Notes: generated by a model from the letters alone, not told the origin. Shown: positions 11,391-24,222, counted from the first letter of the stretch. The stretch: DNA of 64,000 nucleotides from Margaritifera margaritifera (GCA_029931535.1 JAQPZY010000566.1:62001-126000); one strand, 5' to 3'. A program made the numbers and translations.

Positions 11391-11772
11391 CAGCATGTTT
11401 GGGTTTTATTGCTGGTACAATAAAGACTGTCTGACCATCATTACGACTACAACAGTTGTGGGATCCATCTTCAGTGGAAATTGCACCTTGCCAAGAAGAG
11501 TTTCATGTACATTAACTCTCATGATTTGCAAAGGTGTAGATTCATAGTAAGCAGACGTGGACCCTCTATTGAACTGTCAATGTATATAATGGTCTATTAT
11601 AGGATGAGTGATTGCTGGAGTGGCGCAAATTTCTAAAATAATACTCAACTGAATACGTGGATCACTCATTATATTTGTAGGCCCTATCATTCGTGAACCC
11701 TCCACAGCCACGCCACCACCTCCATTTTTTCGTAAGGGTGGGGAGAATTTTGGACATAAATGTTAAGTTCTA

Positions 11773-11773
<1 letters not shown>

Positions 11774-11826
<53 letters not shown>
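11774..11826. repeat. (AT)n microsatellite
   Basis: About 26 AT units. Confidence 0.95.
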
Positions 11827-11829
<3 letters not shown>

Positions 11830-12192
11830 GAAAGAGAGAGATTGTTATAGATGGATCCATTGCCGTGTACAAGACATTTATCTAAGTGGTTTACTAATTA
11901 GCAAGAAATTACTCACATCGGCTGTTCTGAACCTCAGCTTCAGTTTATACATATTGCCTACACCAAGCTGCAAATAAAAATACGCAAATGTTTATTGGTC
12001 TCATTTTGTGATCTGTAGATTGTGGTATTCCTTCTAAGATAAAACTTACCCAAGTAAAATTCTTCGCCTACAAACCTAACTGCATTGCTACCTTCACTCT
12101 TGCCAGTTACCGAACGAAAATATGTTTTTCCGACAATGATACTGAAAACACGATTTCTTATAAATAAGAATGTGCTTAGATATATCTGAAGA

Positions 12193-12198
<6 letters not shown>

Positions 12199-12251
<53 letters not shown>
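12199..12251. repeat. (AT)n microsatellite after an A-run
   Basis: About 26 AT units directly after AGAAAAAAAAA. Confidence 0.95.
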
Positions 12252-12252
<1 letters not shown>

Positions 12253-13098
12253 TATCGTTTGAGAATAATTTGGTTTGTATAGAATGAATCATACAAGTTC
12301 AAAGATTTCATTACTGTGAGCTGGGGTTGAGTCTACATTAGAACACCTAACCGACTCCCACGGAACCAGTTACCGAACGACACTTAAATATCAATATTTC
12401 CCCAGCATTTCCATGAGAAATCGTTTATTTGGAGCCTTCTCGTATTAGAACCGAATCTATACGATGCTTTTCGATACTTGATATCAGTCAGAAAGATATC
12501 TGATAGCATGTAATGCAAATTTTAAACTGGTACACACCGTTTACAGTAGTCAGTGTCTAGTGGTGTCTTGAAAAATTTAGCCGACATAAGATTTTATGAT
12601 ACTATTATACGACATGCAGTGGACACCACCAGTCCTGTTTCTGTTATCAATATTAATCATTCTAAGTCTGTCATATGTACTTTGGCTTATATGTACTTAG
12701 GCTATAAATTGTAAACATGGACAATTATTTAACCTTGTTTATTGTATTCATTAAAATACAAGAATGATCCCTTAAGCATGGACTATTATTCAACGGTTTT
12801 TATTTTGTTCATTAAGGTATCTGTAAAATACAAGAGTGATCCCAAATAGTTGTGTGTATGCTTCATTTGATTTCTACAATTAAATAAATAAATGTTCATT
12901 GAATTATCATCATCTACGATTCAGTTTCGTGATGATGACTGTTGAGTGTGCTCAGGAGAAGCGTCATTAATGTGTAAACTGAGTGATGAAAGAGAATATT
13001 TATGTTTGGAAACTGTGCATGAGTCATTCTTGTAGCAGCAGGAGTTTATCTTACCATGGAAACGAACATTTTGAGTAAGGTCCGAAGCACTATAAACC

Positions 13099-13368
13099 TT
13101 AACGGCATGTTTTATTAAGAAAACTTGTGTCATCTGCAAATACAATATTGCGATCTAACAAGTTGGTAAGTTGTTTACTTTTTCTCATATATAGTAATAA
13201 AATGTAGCGGAGTACAACATTCTGGTCCATTTTGTCCTGACCAGAGTATGTGATTCTGACAAGATTATTGGTAACATATCGAAAAGCAAATTTTATAAAG
13301 TTTCGGGTTCCAACGGTCGCGGGTCCCATAGTAAAATGTGCTTTAATTATAATCTCTATTTGTAACAT
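13099..13368 (-). pseudogene. Possible reverse-transcriptase remnant with FADDT motif
   Basis: The minus-strand frame ends in IVFADDTSFLNKTCR. The preceding residues (VLRYILLLYM) sit where RTs have the GPLLFLLYINDL segment. FADDT/YADDT is the catalytic motif of LINE and LTR reverse transcriptases. The match is short, the segment before the motif is poorly conserved, and no thumb region was found below 13099. The clade cannot be named, and a chance ADDT is possible. Confidence 0.35.
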
Positions 13369-13924
13369 ATGTGGTCATTGTGGCCTCTCAACGAAAGCCA
13401 CACTAATATTTGTAAGTTGTAATTACCTGTGGGCAATGGAATGAAATGCCTTCTCGTTTAAAATTGGCTTCATTCTGTAATAACATTGTCACAAATAAAT
13501 CGGCTACTGAGTTTCAATTACCCTGCTACCTCAAAGTGAAGGTTAAATACTTGGGGTGGGTGGGGTTCGTCAGGTCAGGAAAATGTTGGGCTCTATTTTT
13601 AAGCAATTCTGTCGATGTTTAAATTACAACAGGAAAACAAAATCGCAATTTAAAAGACATTCAGTTGAGTTAAAAGGTTTATATTTTCTTCGCAAGCGAC
13701 GATACTTTCTGTTATATTCTGTATACCGAACATGCAGAAAAGTGAATTAGGAAAAGACATTGGCATTTTTTGTATCTTATCTGTTGGTAGTTTAATTTGT
13801 ATATATACAAAATTGCGGCGGTTTGTTTAATCCACTACATAGGGGGAGAGAAAGAGATAGAAACTGACCTGTCTCGCCCTTGTAAGTTTGCCGTGCAATA
13901 TATATAGCGAATTTCTCTATGGTC
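13369..13924. other. No gene recognised
   Basis: Short open frames only. Confidence 0.4.
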
Positions 13925-14253
13925 AAAGGGTATTTATATACGTAGGTGACATGGGAATCAATCCTGGCGAAAGCGGTGTAACAATTGCCATCAGGAGGTA
14001 AATGCAGGTTAGGGGTTCATGACTGGGGTGACATGGCTGTGATCCCTAAAGATTATCCAATTCTAGACGTAATTCTTACGTTGCCAAGCTCACAGTATAT
14101 AACAATGTAATTTCGTTCAAAATGATGTAATATGTCCAAAAGGAATTTATGTAGGGAGGTGATGTGGGAATAAATCATGGCGAGAGTAGTTTAACAATTG
14201 TCATCGAGAGGTAAATGAATATTCGGGCTTCATGACTGGGGCGACAAAGTCTG
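13925..14253. repeat. Diverged tandem duplication, about 213 bp offset
   Basis: The block at 13925-14035 (GGTGACATGGGAAT, GTAACAATTGCCATC, GAGGTAAATG, TTCATGACTGGGGTGACA) recurs at 14137-14253 as GGTGATGTGGGAAT, TTAACAATTGTCATC, GAGGTAAATG and TTCATGACTGGGGCGACA. The 100-bp interval between them is not repeated again. Confidence 0.8.
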
Positions 14254-14779
14254 TTGTTCTTAAGTTTGTATTTCTGTTCTGTCATATGTTAATATATTTT
14301 CATCTTCGCTATGCTTTTACAATGCTGAATCGTTAAGATGCCTATATCTTAAGTTAGTATTAATTGTAAGACGCAAGGAGTCTAACAGTACCTCACTACT
14401 TAGCGATACAAGCAATGTTGAAACACTTGCGTGAGTCTGGCTTAAGGTCGATGTTTCTGTTTCCAAGGACCTAAAGACAACAGTCGTTGTCAGCTGAAGT
14501 GTTCTTAATGCGTTAAGTCCATCAATCATTTTCTTTTTATCAGCTAACGGCCAGACATCTACGAGGCTCTAATTTCATACTTGCATGATGTTTCTTGCTT
14601 CACATTCGTTTGATTTTATCACTGCTCTTTTCTAAGTGGTAGATCGTTGTTTTCTGCCAAGTACTCTGATACATGGCCCAAACACCTAATACACATAATT
14701 ATTCCTATCTCAAATGACCAAACACTTACACCAGAGAATATCCCAAGACTTCCTTGTGTTAAGAAACTGAGGAGAGTTC
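14254..14779. other. No gene recognised
   Basis: Minus-strand frames of 62-70 codons show no domain. The one at 14619-14807 may be a continuation of the neighbouring broken element. Confidence 0.35.
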
Positions 14780-14980
14780 GTGTTACGCAACTAGTCCATG
14801 GTACCATAAATTCTCGTGAATACTGTATATTATGATCCTAGTAATTGGCTAATTGCTCAGTGGGAGAAATATCTTCCCAACGCCGACTCCCCAGATTCAA
14901 ACAAATAATCACTAAAATGTAACAACGCTATAAACGGAGACGTAAATAAAAATAGCACATACCCTAGGTTTCTTACAGAA
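14780..14980 (-). pseudogene. Second broken copy of the 3623-4006 coding fragment
   Basis: Read on the minus strand, it parallels the plus-strand fragment: LGYVLFLFTSPFIALLHFSDY against FGYVPFVFTSSFIGSLDFSY, then SGESALGRYF against YGKSVLGKYF, then AISQLLG against VISQFLG, then RIYGTMD against RLYSGMD. A stop replaces the residue before AISQLLG, where the first copy is open. The stop after FSY in the first copy is absent here. Upstream of 14980 the similarity fades, so the CQKCG segment is missing. Confidence 0.5.
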
Positions 14981-16349
14981 TCTGAATATACTGAGCTAGA
15001 ATGCTAAAGGTATTATGTTCTCTTCCCTTATTCGTAATGCAATTCAAATATGATGTTGATGCAGCAAGGATAACTGAGCGTAAGTTATTTCAGCACCTAC
15101 TTCCATGTTGCTACTTTGTTTTCATTACAAATGTTGTGCTAAGGCAGAGGATATTTACTCTCATAGCACACTGTTGACATGTGGTAAAGGAGGTGTTACA
15201 ATCTTCTGCAACACCTATCTCACGAGATATGTTAAATTTATATGTAACGTTAATAGTGACAGAATTGTTGGCATTGACTTCAAATTTACAGATATGCAAA
15301 AGTATCTATTTCTTGTGTATATATGCCAGTCATATTTTATGGCATAGATTTGTTAGCAAATATAGATTATTCAAAACCTGTAAAATGAGTACTCACAGAT
15401 GGGTAAAGTTGATCTAAATGGGTATATCAATTCAGTAGATCGATAGGACACATTCAAAGATTATAATGATAGGGCATTTAAAGAGTTCTTAACAAAGAAT
15501 ACTCAACTGAGGGCTCGCCATGTAACAATATGCACCGCTTTCAGTTATTTATTTATGCCAGCGAAAATGTTGATGATCATTTTATACTTTCCGGATCACT
15601 GCATAGTAGCTTCAGTAGAATGCATATTGTCTCAGATAACGAACAGCAAATGGTATCTGACTGTCTCCCCATACTTACTTCCCTTCGTACCTTTAAATGT
15701 GTGAGAGATTTCAGACAGTCTACGAATAGACACAACATTTCGTGAAATAAATTAGATCATGATACCTTGAAAAGATACGATATTGACCATGAAACGAAAT
15801 CATTAAATATATATAGTATTTCTGACAATGTTGATAGATTGTACGAATGCATTTTGATTTAGGAAAGACTCACGCACTTTCCATTATATTACGAATTCGA
15901 TGGCTTTACCAAACAGTGCATGTTTCAACAGTTGAACAGAATGATCCAATTGCACCGTCAAAGACGTCATACCGGTACATAAGTGAGAGGTCAAGGATAC
16001 ATTATTCTCAGTAATCGAATAAATGGTTGATTTCAAAACACGTTAATTCTATTTGCCGCAATATTTGTCCACTAAATTAAACATCAACAATTATTATTAA
16101 GGTCTTACGTTTTGCATGTAGGGCGTAAATTTGAATCAAGGAATGCATACCAAAGCGTTATTACAATACTACTATGGTATACAGTCTGTATGCGGTTTAT
16201 GACTACATTGGCACAGTTATTTTAAACTAGCCCATGTAATACCTAACTATTTTGTGAATCTTGGTAAATGTAATGGAAATTTCGTGCATGAAACATACCA
16301 AAATTGTATTTCGTGCCACCCATTCCGATTGGTATCTAATCATACTTAA

Positions 16350-16435
<86 letters not shown>

Positions 16436-17305
16436 GTATATGACCCAAAAAGTTTCGTTTCTACATATCTCGATAAAATAACGCCCCTTCTCAAAACATT
16501 TCTTCTGTAATCAGAATAACCACAAACAGCTGGTTAACATTCGGGATCAATTTACAAAACAGTTAATAAGCACTCTGCTCATTTCAAAGTCCAATAAAAT
16601 TCATACTCATCTCTAGGTAAACAGTTTTCTAAAGTAGAGATTTGTTTGGTTTCCCCGTGTCATACCATGGGCCGTGTCATCTTTATTTAACTGCTGAGTA
16701 GACCCATCAATATACCGCCCGTAAATATGTCTAGACTTCCCGCTACAAATGAATGTACACTGTTCAGTAAATCTTTGACCCCTGTCTCGAGGTCATTTGT
16801 ATTTCACGCACTGTTTAATCTATTCATATATTACTTATTTTAATCTACCGCATAAAGGAAGTACTCTACGTCATAGTAGCTGACGTGGTACTTGTTTACC
16901 AAAAACTTAGTATGGTGGGAACCAAGGTATAAAAGTTCATGGAGAGTTCACCACACTAAGTAATATGAGATAAATAGTCACGAAGAAAAGAACAATTACT
17001 TGATTTAAATGAGGTTGACCAAACAATCATAGTAAAATATATTACGTCAACAACATTTTGTAACCGAAACAAGGACGCATTTTTGGGTGTGACACGGCAG
17101 CATCAATGATATAATGGAGTCAATTTAAAACATGAAATCTTATAATTAAATATCATGGTTACTTTTAGTGTTTGTGTGGCACATTTTTACTTTTGGCTAG
17201 CAATGTCTGTAGTCTAGAAAATTGTTTTTGATTGCGAACCCCATATCACGCTTGATATACAAATCTGTTTCTGTAGTGTTCATTTTATTTGGATGTATAT
17301 TTACT
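14981..17305. other. No gene recognised; compound microsatellite inside
   Basis: Unassigned AT-rich sequence with only short open frames. The compound (TC)n(CA)n tract lies at 16351-16434. Confidence 0.4.
16351..16434. repeat. Compound (TC)n(CA)n microsatellite
   Basis: About 16 TC units run directly into about 25 CA units. Confidence 0.95.
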
Positions 17306-17337
17306 TTCTCAGGTACTCAAATATCTAAGGTATTCTT

Positions 17338-17403
<66 letters not shown>

Positions 17404-17615
17404 AGGGGCACTGACTGGGCGTTTTCATTTATTCAAATGTCAAAAGTATTCGTTGGTACATATAAGATGGATACGGGACATAATTTTTCAGGTAATCAAA
17501 TGTCCAAGGTTTTCCTTGCGTATATACAAGAGGGGTATGGGTTAGACTTTTCCAGGTACTCACATGTCTTAGTTATTCATTGTGTACAAGAAGAGGGTAT
17601 GGGTTAGACTTTTCC
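17306..17615. repeat. Diverged 62-70 bp tandem repeat containing an expanded (TA)n
   Basis: Three units share CAGGTA-TCA-ATGTC...GTATATACAAGAGGGG...GGGTTAGACTTTT. They start near 17310, 17480 and 17548, with a partial fourth at 17609. In the first unit the short GTATATAC has expanded to about 30 TA units (17342-17401), so the microsatellite arose inside a minisatellite monomer. Confidence 0.75.
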
Positions 17616-19705
17616 AGCAATGTGCAGCACAGAATTAGAGACAACTGCAATATTCAAAAAGAAAAGTACAAAAACCATTTGAATATTATTTTACAACCAA
17701 TCAACAATGTGAATGCTTATTCAGGAAATGTAAATGCGTGGCATACTACTTTCAACTGTTGCAATATAAGTACTTCCCTTGTTGCATACAACTACTTACT
17801 TTTTAGGAATAGTATTTAAAGCAAAGCAAAACACTTAATTGGTATCGAGTTCTCGTCTAGTAGGTAGCCGGATACATTTTACCATTTTGTATGCTAGAGA
17901 TTTAAGACACTGCTAGAATAATCATCTTATTTGTCTGTTTGCTTATAAAGTTTTAAGCACCGGCAACACTACCTTTTGTTTCCTGTTTGTATAGCTGAGC
18001 GCGTAACAGGATCAAACACGACGTAGATAATCAGACTACTATCTGAAAGAAACACTATAAGTAGGATCTGAAGCACACCTAGTATAACTGAAAACGGGCT
18101 TTGCAATCAACCTCGCTCAATGAATTACTAAATTGGTCAGCAATGAGTTTGAATCAGAAGACTTATACAATAGAATTTACGCTCTCTAATCTAGCAAACG
18201 GACTTTGCTCTCGACCTCGCTTGATGAATTAAGCATGTATTGTGAAAACCTTCGCTATGGACATCCGATTATAATCTTCGATTTTAAAAGGAAACAATCA
18301 ATTGTTACAGCTTGGGTGTAGCTAGAAACCATGTTTCTTTGGTTGCGATTATATTAGAATTAAGGCGCTAATGGTAAAAAGTCTGTCTGTATGTATGTGC
18401 GTGTGTATCCATGTATGCATTTATGTACATATGCATAGAGCTTAACCGCACATCAACACAGTCCTGAGTACATACTGCTGAGAAAAAGCTAGTTAGAACA
18501 AATGGCAAATGCAATCACACCTTGAAAACTATTCCCAGATAGACAAGCCCATTAAACCAAAAGTAAATATACCCCATGTGTCAAACAAACAAGGTAAGAT
18601 GTTGCAAAGAAAACATAAAATAAGTAAAAAGGCATACCAAACAGAGATAAAGTCAAAAACAGGAGAAAATCCCTACATTACAAGTCAAGTTCAAATTCTT
18701 TCTGTATAAATTCCAATCTTTTATATCCAGGACATTGTCATTTGGAATACAATCACAGGATGCATCTCACGGCAAACAGATTACCGACATTAATACCCTC
18801 TTACGACATGCGCGAACCCGCAGAGGGTAAGGGGGAATGTAAACGGATGGAATACATGTAGCACAGACATGGGTATGTCAGTATCATAGATTTGCGCACA
18901 TACAATATGACATTGGGTAGGAATATTATGAATTCAGTTTGTGTGACATAGAAACGCTAAAACTCGTGATCCGTGATCTACGTAAGTATTATTTTAATAT
19001 TTGATACACGAGGGCAAAATAGAATCAAGATAGGGGCACGAAAGTTTATTTCAATCATCCATCAGTAAATTAATTTGAAAAAAAGAAGATAATGAATGAA
19101 TATCTGTAACTGGTTTTCCAGACACCTCTCTTTGACTCCATGAGTTGCAAATAGAAACTTGAAACAGGAATTTCCAAATTATGTTCAGCATCATATGCAA
19201 GAAATAAATGATAGCAAGTGCGTGGAAAAGTCATACATATTCATAGTGTGTACGTTGTACAAGTAGAAAAGTACTGGATGAAAAACGTTTACAAGCCTTG
19301 GCGATCAAGGGCTGTAAAGTATTGAACGAGTTTCAAAAAATCGATATTAAATAATTTCCCATTTGAGATTCTTCGTACACATAGTTATCATTTTCGTGGA
19401 AAGAGTCTAGATAGAAAGAAGGACAAATGATTTCGGCATTTCAATAATTCTAGCTCAGACGCTACACCTTTCAATTTTTGCTCGTGGAAAAAATAGTCCC
19501 AGAGGCGATTTGAAGCAATATTGCACATTTCGATAACCTGTAACATTTAGAAGTAGATTTTTTTTACAAATTATACTTCAAAGAGAAACTGTCTTTCCAA
19601 ATAAATAGAACAATTGAAGATTTTACAAGGACAACATTATTTTTCAACACTGCATGTCCAAAGTAAGTTTCCTGTGTGATGTCACACAGTTCACTCGGGA
19701 CAGGA
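17616..19705. other. No gene recognised
   Basis: AT-rich sequence. 18080-18240 has two imperfect copies of a GACTTTGC-TC-ACCTCGCT-ATGAATTA block. 18380-18430 is TATG/TGTG-rich. Confidence 0.4.
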
Positions 19706-19790
19706 CAGCTACAGTGGTTAAAGCGGCATATGCATGGATTTAGTTGAGACTGTTTACAACGTTGCCACTGAAAGGTCTGTCGATTCCATC
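19706..19790 (+). other. Possible decayed tRNA-derived SINE head
   Basis: TGGTTAAAGCG (19714) resembles a polymerase III A box. GTCTGTCGATTCC, about 60 bp later, weakly resembles a B box (GGTTCGAATCC). The B-box match is imperfect and no second copy was found in the window. Confidence 0.2.
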
Positions 19791-21021
19791 ATGGACATTC
19801 ACCACAAATGCAGTATTGGATTCGGCAGAAGAAATAGCATTTCAGTATTCGGATATTCTTGTGAAGGGATGATTACTCGATGCAGAAACTGTAATAAATC
19901 TAGAAGTGTTACATAGTATGGAGGATATATGCTAGTGCTGATTTGCATTTTTATGGCTCAAGTGCCTCCCAGATTAAATGTTTTTGTGACAGGTTATTTG
20001 CATTATTTGATTTGGAAGAACATTTAAACCATGTTTGTCCTGGGGCTGGAGTGCAAGATCCATACCGCGTGGTAAAAGCAATGTAGAGGGGACTGTCTGC
20101 ATCACAGACGGCTGCGGGGCGTTTTGGGTGCAAGGGACAGTTTTATGCATAATTTAATGCTGCAATCCCCTGCCCAATACAAAAATTCTTTAAAAATAAA
20201 ATACACAAGTGAGTTAAAAAAGATCCATATTTGTTTGATTGCTATAATGCAACAAAACATAAAAATATCATTCACTTGACCTGACAAGTCAATGGAAGTT
20301 CATTGCATAAAAAATGTATGCACCCAAATCCCCAATTTATACAAGCATTTTTCACAACCGAAGGCCATTTTTGACACAAAGTGATGCTCACAGGGCAAAC
20401 ACAAGCACTTTCCCTAGGTGATAATTTTGAACAACATTGTGTACAAACAGCTTGATGCAATTCAAAATTGTTCCCATCCAGGCAGCTTTTGAGATATTCT
20501 ACTTGCCATGAACCCACATGTCTACTGCTATGGATAGCTAGCTCTGCTTCCTAGCCGACTATTGGTGTTTCACTGTCTACATAATGTGAACTTACTATGG
20601 GAGGTGTACATGCCTCACATCAGTTTCAAGAACAACACAATCCCGAAACACCTAATTCATAAATATATCCATATCTTTAATTTTTAAACAATAATAATTC
20701 AAAAGTCACATCATAGCCTTAAATCAAGAAATTTGACAGGGGCCAGTTAAAAAACTGTCCCCTTCCACCTTATCTGCACAGACTCAGTATGTTCGTGTTG
20801 AACAGCGTGAGGGATTTGTTTGGTTCTCCCACATTTTTGGTTTAACTAGGCGAACGTTCTGGTTTTAGTCTGGCATTCAGGGAATTATATGTCGTATTCG
20901 GACAAATGTAACCACTACTGTGCATTTTGTTTATAATCGCCCGTTTTTTTTCCCCAATGTCCATTCGGCTAGCGATTGCAAAGACGGCCGCCAAATTGTT
21001 AATAGTAATAAAAAAATAAAG
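19791..21021. other. No gene recognised
   Basis: A minus-strand frame at 20272-20517 is rich in Cys but matches no domain I know. GGGGACAG-like words recur at 20080, 20129 and 20755 in opposite orientations. Confidence 0.35.
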
Positions 21022-21402
21022 TTGTTCTAGACGGTGAGGCAAGGAACATTCTTCTTTCGTCTCTTCGTCTGCTTGATTTATTGTTGCATAACACTGTGTA
21101 ATGAAGAGCTTGGTAAATTTTTATTTAAGTATTGTCCTCAGTATCCTTTTATTCACCAGCTTTCACAAATGAAAGACCTTCCTTCCATTCTTCAACATAA
21201 GAGCTACCTCATCTGTGTGCTGCTTGACTTCTCTGCCAGAGTAATGGGTGATTTCTCCTGTGTGAGTCTTCAAATAGTCAAAATCAACCCATTTGCATTC
21301 ATTTACACTAAGCATGTCTAGTTAATAGTTCCTCCTCTCTCGCGTGACCTGGGCTGTTTTCCCCGTTTCATACATTGTTCAGACACTCCATATCCCTACC
21401 CA
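21022..21402 (-). pseudogene. RTE-type LINE endonuclease fragment (CFDP2-like)
   Basis: On the minus strand, allowing for stops and small indels, the fragment reads in order GIWSV, MYETGKTAQVTRERRNY, YLKTHTGEITHYSGREVKQ, HTDEVALMLK, then LVNKRI, and ITQCYA-NQADEETKE-HRLEQ. This is the N-terminal half of the apurinic-type endonuclease of RTE LINEs, often annotated in animal genomes as craniofacial development protein 2-like. In the family the middle normally ends in a W-x-P-V-N-x-R-I segment; here the corresponding LVNKRI follows an in-frame stop. At least three stops are visible (after SV, after RRNY and after VFHL). Catalytic residues beyond the QCYAPTND region, and all of the reverse transcriptase, are missing. 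The host gene that gave the annotation name is not implied. Confidence 0.85.
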
Positions 21403-22396
21403 AATTTTTTGTTTTGGTTCCACTAATGTACATGCCATTTTCCTAGCTTCTCTGTTATTGGAGGTTTGAAAAGCGTGTGGTCATAGACGAATTACATTGA
21501 GTTCTGGGAGCTGAGTAACCACTTTTACTTGCAATTCTTGATAAAGTTGTCTGAGTCTCCGTTGGATTTGAGATAAACTGGATGAATTACATGTTCATCG
21601 CTGTTTTGCCAGCCGGTTGTTCAGGGTTCCTACTGACACTTCACACTTACTGTAGTGGTCATGGGACCACAAGACCAACTAATATATATCAAACTACATA
21701 TATAAATTTAAGAGATTAGAGACTTGTAATTGATTCCAAGCAAGTATCAAATTCGGCGTTCTAGCTCATTGCTAGGAAAGGATGAAGCAAGGTCGAGGAA
21801 AATGATTCGAAGTGCACCGTAACCAACTCGTTTGTCTAGCTGAAATTAACACTCAGCACAAACCCACTGGATTTCGATTTAGAAATGCTGAGTATATACG
21901 TTAAATTGTAAAATTACAAACTGAAACCTATTTGCCAAACAGAGAAGTAAGCGCATATCCCTGGATACCACATTTTATATATGGATGCAAAGTTATCTGA
22001 AAGAAATTTATATAGAGCGACACAAATATAATCAAGCAGACTAGATAGTAATAATACACCTAATATAAATAAATAAAATACAACATTTCAAGCCCTATTT
22101 ATAGGTACAATAATAAATATTTGTGCATAACGAACAGTAGCGATACATATTACACAACAACTGTATGGACATTATTCCTGAAGAAGAATCAGCTAATTAT
22201 ATAAATAGAAACTGTGAATTTCTTTACTATTTTACCAGTTTTTATATTTTTATTATTAGTAATTTTTCTTCATTCTTATTTAAATATCATTGAAGGAACC
22301 CGTGTTATTGTCATACACTTTGCACGATATCCTTGTTTTCGTATATCAGAACAATGACCGTGAAAATATATAGTGGGCGGAGAAGGGAGACATGTA
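21403..22396. other. Possible 5' part of the RTE element, then unassigned
   Basis: 21403-21650 continues the minus-strand RTE sequence upstream (a start-region-like AGAAGCTAGGAAAATGGC lies just before the endonuclease), but its limit is unclear. 21651-22396 has nothing recognised. Confidence 0.35.
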
Positions 22397-22413
22397 ACAC
22401 ACACACGTACACA

Positions 22414-22451
<38 letters not shown>
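22397..22451. repeat. (CA)n microsatellite
   Basis: Imperfect CA tract with two TA/GT interruptions at the left. Confidence 0.95.
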
Positions 22452-22452
<1 letters not shown>

Positions 22453-22467
22453 CTCGCCTTGGAAGAG

Positions 22468-23035
22468 TTGTTACCTCTACGAAGTATTAATGAATAGTTA
22501 AGTACAGTTTACAGGTTTGAAAGCGCTGTTACCTCTAGTAAGTATTAATAATGAATAAATAAATACAGTTTACAGGTTTGGAAGCGTTGTTATCTCTAGT
22601 AAGTATTAATAATGAATAGATAAATACAGTTTATATCTTTTGAAGCGTTATTACAGCTAGTAAGTATTAATAACGAAAAGCTAAATGCAGTTTATAGGTT
22701 TTGAAGCGTTGTTACCTCTAGTAAGTATTACTAATTAAAAGCTAAATACAATTTATATGTTTGTAAGCCTCTGTTTGTTATATGTTTGTTACCTCTAATA
22801 AGTATTAATATTGAAAAGCTAAATACAGTTTACAGGTTTGGAAACGTTGTTATCTCTAGTAGGTATTAATAATGACTAGTTAAATACAGTTTACTGGTTT
22901 GGAAGCGTTGTTATATCTGGTAAGTATTAGAAATGAAAATCTAAATACAGTTTATAGGTTTGGAACGTTGTTATCTCTAGTGAGTATTAATAATGAATAG
23001 ATAAATACAGTTTATATCTTTGTAAGCGTTATTAC
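22468..23035. repeat. About 62-bp minisatellite, nine diverged copies
   Basis: Units share GTTACCTCTAGTAAGTATTA, then AATACAGTTTA and GGTTTGGAAGCGTT. They start near 22470, 22527, 22589, 22651, 22712, 22787, 22849, 22911 and 22971. The fifth unit carries a short insertion (CTCTGTTTGTTATATGTTT) that duplicates part of its neighbour. Divergence between units suggests the array is old compared with the 25.8-53.3 kb satellite. Confidence 0.9.
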
Positions 23036-24012
23036 ACCAACTTCTTTCTTCTAAAGGCAATATATGGTTTGAAATCATAAATTTACAGAAAAGTTTTGTT
23101 TTCCTTCTTTAATAGGTAAACTGTTCCTAAATAATTTTCAACATTAAATCTGTTCTCAAACTATGTTACAGTATTCCTTTTGAATAAATATCCTTATCAG
23201 AAAAGCTACATTTGTAAATACTGATGTGCCAATCTATTTCTAATTTCACTAGTAAATGGATTATAATTATCAAAACTTTGATTATTCCATATAAAGCTGA
23301 ACAACAATTATTCAAAATATTGTAAAAGCACATTATCCATTTGCTATTTAATCTACCATGTCTATTCAGTCGACCTTATTGTTGATAGCTTGGTTTCCTA
23401 ATTTTCACCAGAATCGTATCATTCTATGACACATACATACAGATGACGGTATTCCACCAAGTTCGCCATACAACATATACATTTGTTTAATTTTCTAAGG
23501 TCCAAAACACATCGCAAAAGTTCAATGTGAACTCTTGCAATAGGTGCTGTATTTTTTAATGCCCACAAGATGCATCCATACATAAGCGTTACTCAAGCTG
23601 CAACATCGTTTTAAAATACATTCAGTGAAGGAAAATTCAATTTTAATTATAAGTAAAATGCTAAAAGTTAGAAATACTTTAAATATTCGAAAAAATTACT
23701 GGAAAATGTTATACTTATTTTCTGCTAAAAATTTAAACGCTGGGAGTAGGCAGAGATTACATTGTTATATGACATTCGACCTCATTGTATGAGATATGAC
23801 ACATACGAAACATAGCGACCGTGTACATATTTAAAAAAAAAGAAATGCTTGTGACAAAGCCATTTTATTAAGTGTAACATGTATAGATGGTTCAGCTTTT
23901 ACTTAAGTTTGCTTTTTAATAGTTTTGTAAAAGATATTTTCTCGATTTCTTTGGCACAATTGAGGATATTTTACCAATGCAATTGATGTAGATATATTTG
24001 TAAACTCTTTAC
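23036..24012. other. No gene recognised
   Basis: AT-rich unassigned sequence. Confidence 0.4.
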
Positions 24013-24222
24013 CGGTGAAAGCAGTAATTGTCCGGACGCTGTATACTCTTTTCCAGTTATAACGACAAGTCTACAGTCGGTTGGAAGTGACTCGAAGTTT
24101 GGATAGTTGTTAGAAAGTATATATTTAATTTGGATATAATTTGGTTTCATATGAAAAAGAAGCAGTATCTCACTGTATCTTGATAAAAGTATCATGTTAC
24201 TTAACGAATCATGTATATTCAA
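24013..24222 (-). CDS. Candidate internal exon, weak
   Basis: On the minus strand 210 bp (70 codons) are open, from after CATAG (a possible acceptor) to CACCG|GTAAAG (a good donor, GT at 24012-24011). The peptide has balanced composition, unlike the neighbouring AT noise, and includes NYPNFESLPTDCRLVVIT and GKEYTASGQLLLSP. The acceptor lacks a clear pyrimidine tract and the reading frame has a stop just upstream, so splicing is not well supported. I do not recognise the domain. It may be a piece of an unrelated mobile element. Confidence 0.3.

Larger units (their letters stand above)
10173..13098. other. Noncoding, microsatellite-rich
   Basis: No gene recognised. It holds (AAT)n at 11331-11389, (AT)n at 11774-11826 and (AT)n at 12199-12251. 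Long open frames across these tracts, such as a poly-Asn run, are artefacts of the microsatellites. Confidence 0.5.

Noticed and set aside
11109..11423. 104-codon frame with a poly-Asn run, and its poly-Ile antisense
   Set aside because: The run is the (AAT)n microsatellite; nothing on either side resembles a protein domain.
13099..13368. Firm call of an RT gene from the FADDT motif
   Set aside because: Only one motif is clear; kept as a low-confidence remnant and not as a gene.
16227..16448. Frames with Leu-Ser, Thr-His and Cys-Val repeats
   Set aside because: Direct translation of the (TC)n(CA)n tract.
19706..19790. A tRNA gene
   Set aside because: No cloverleaf can be drawn and the B box is imperfect; at most a decayed SINE.
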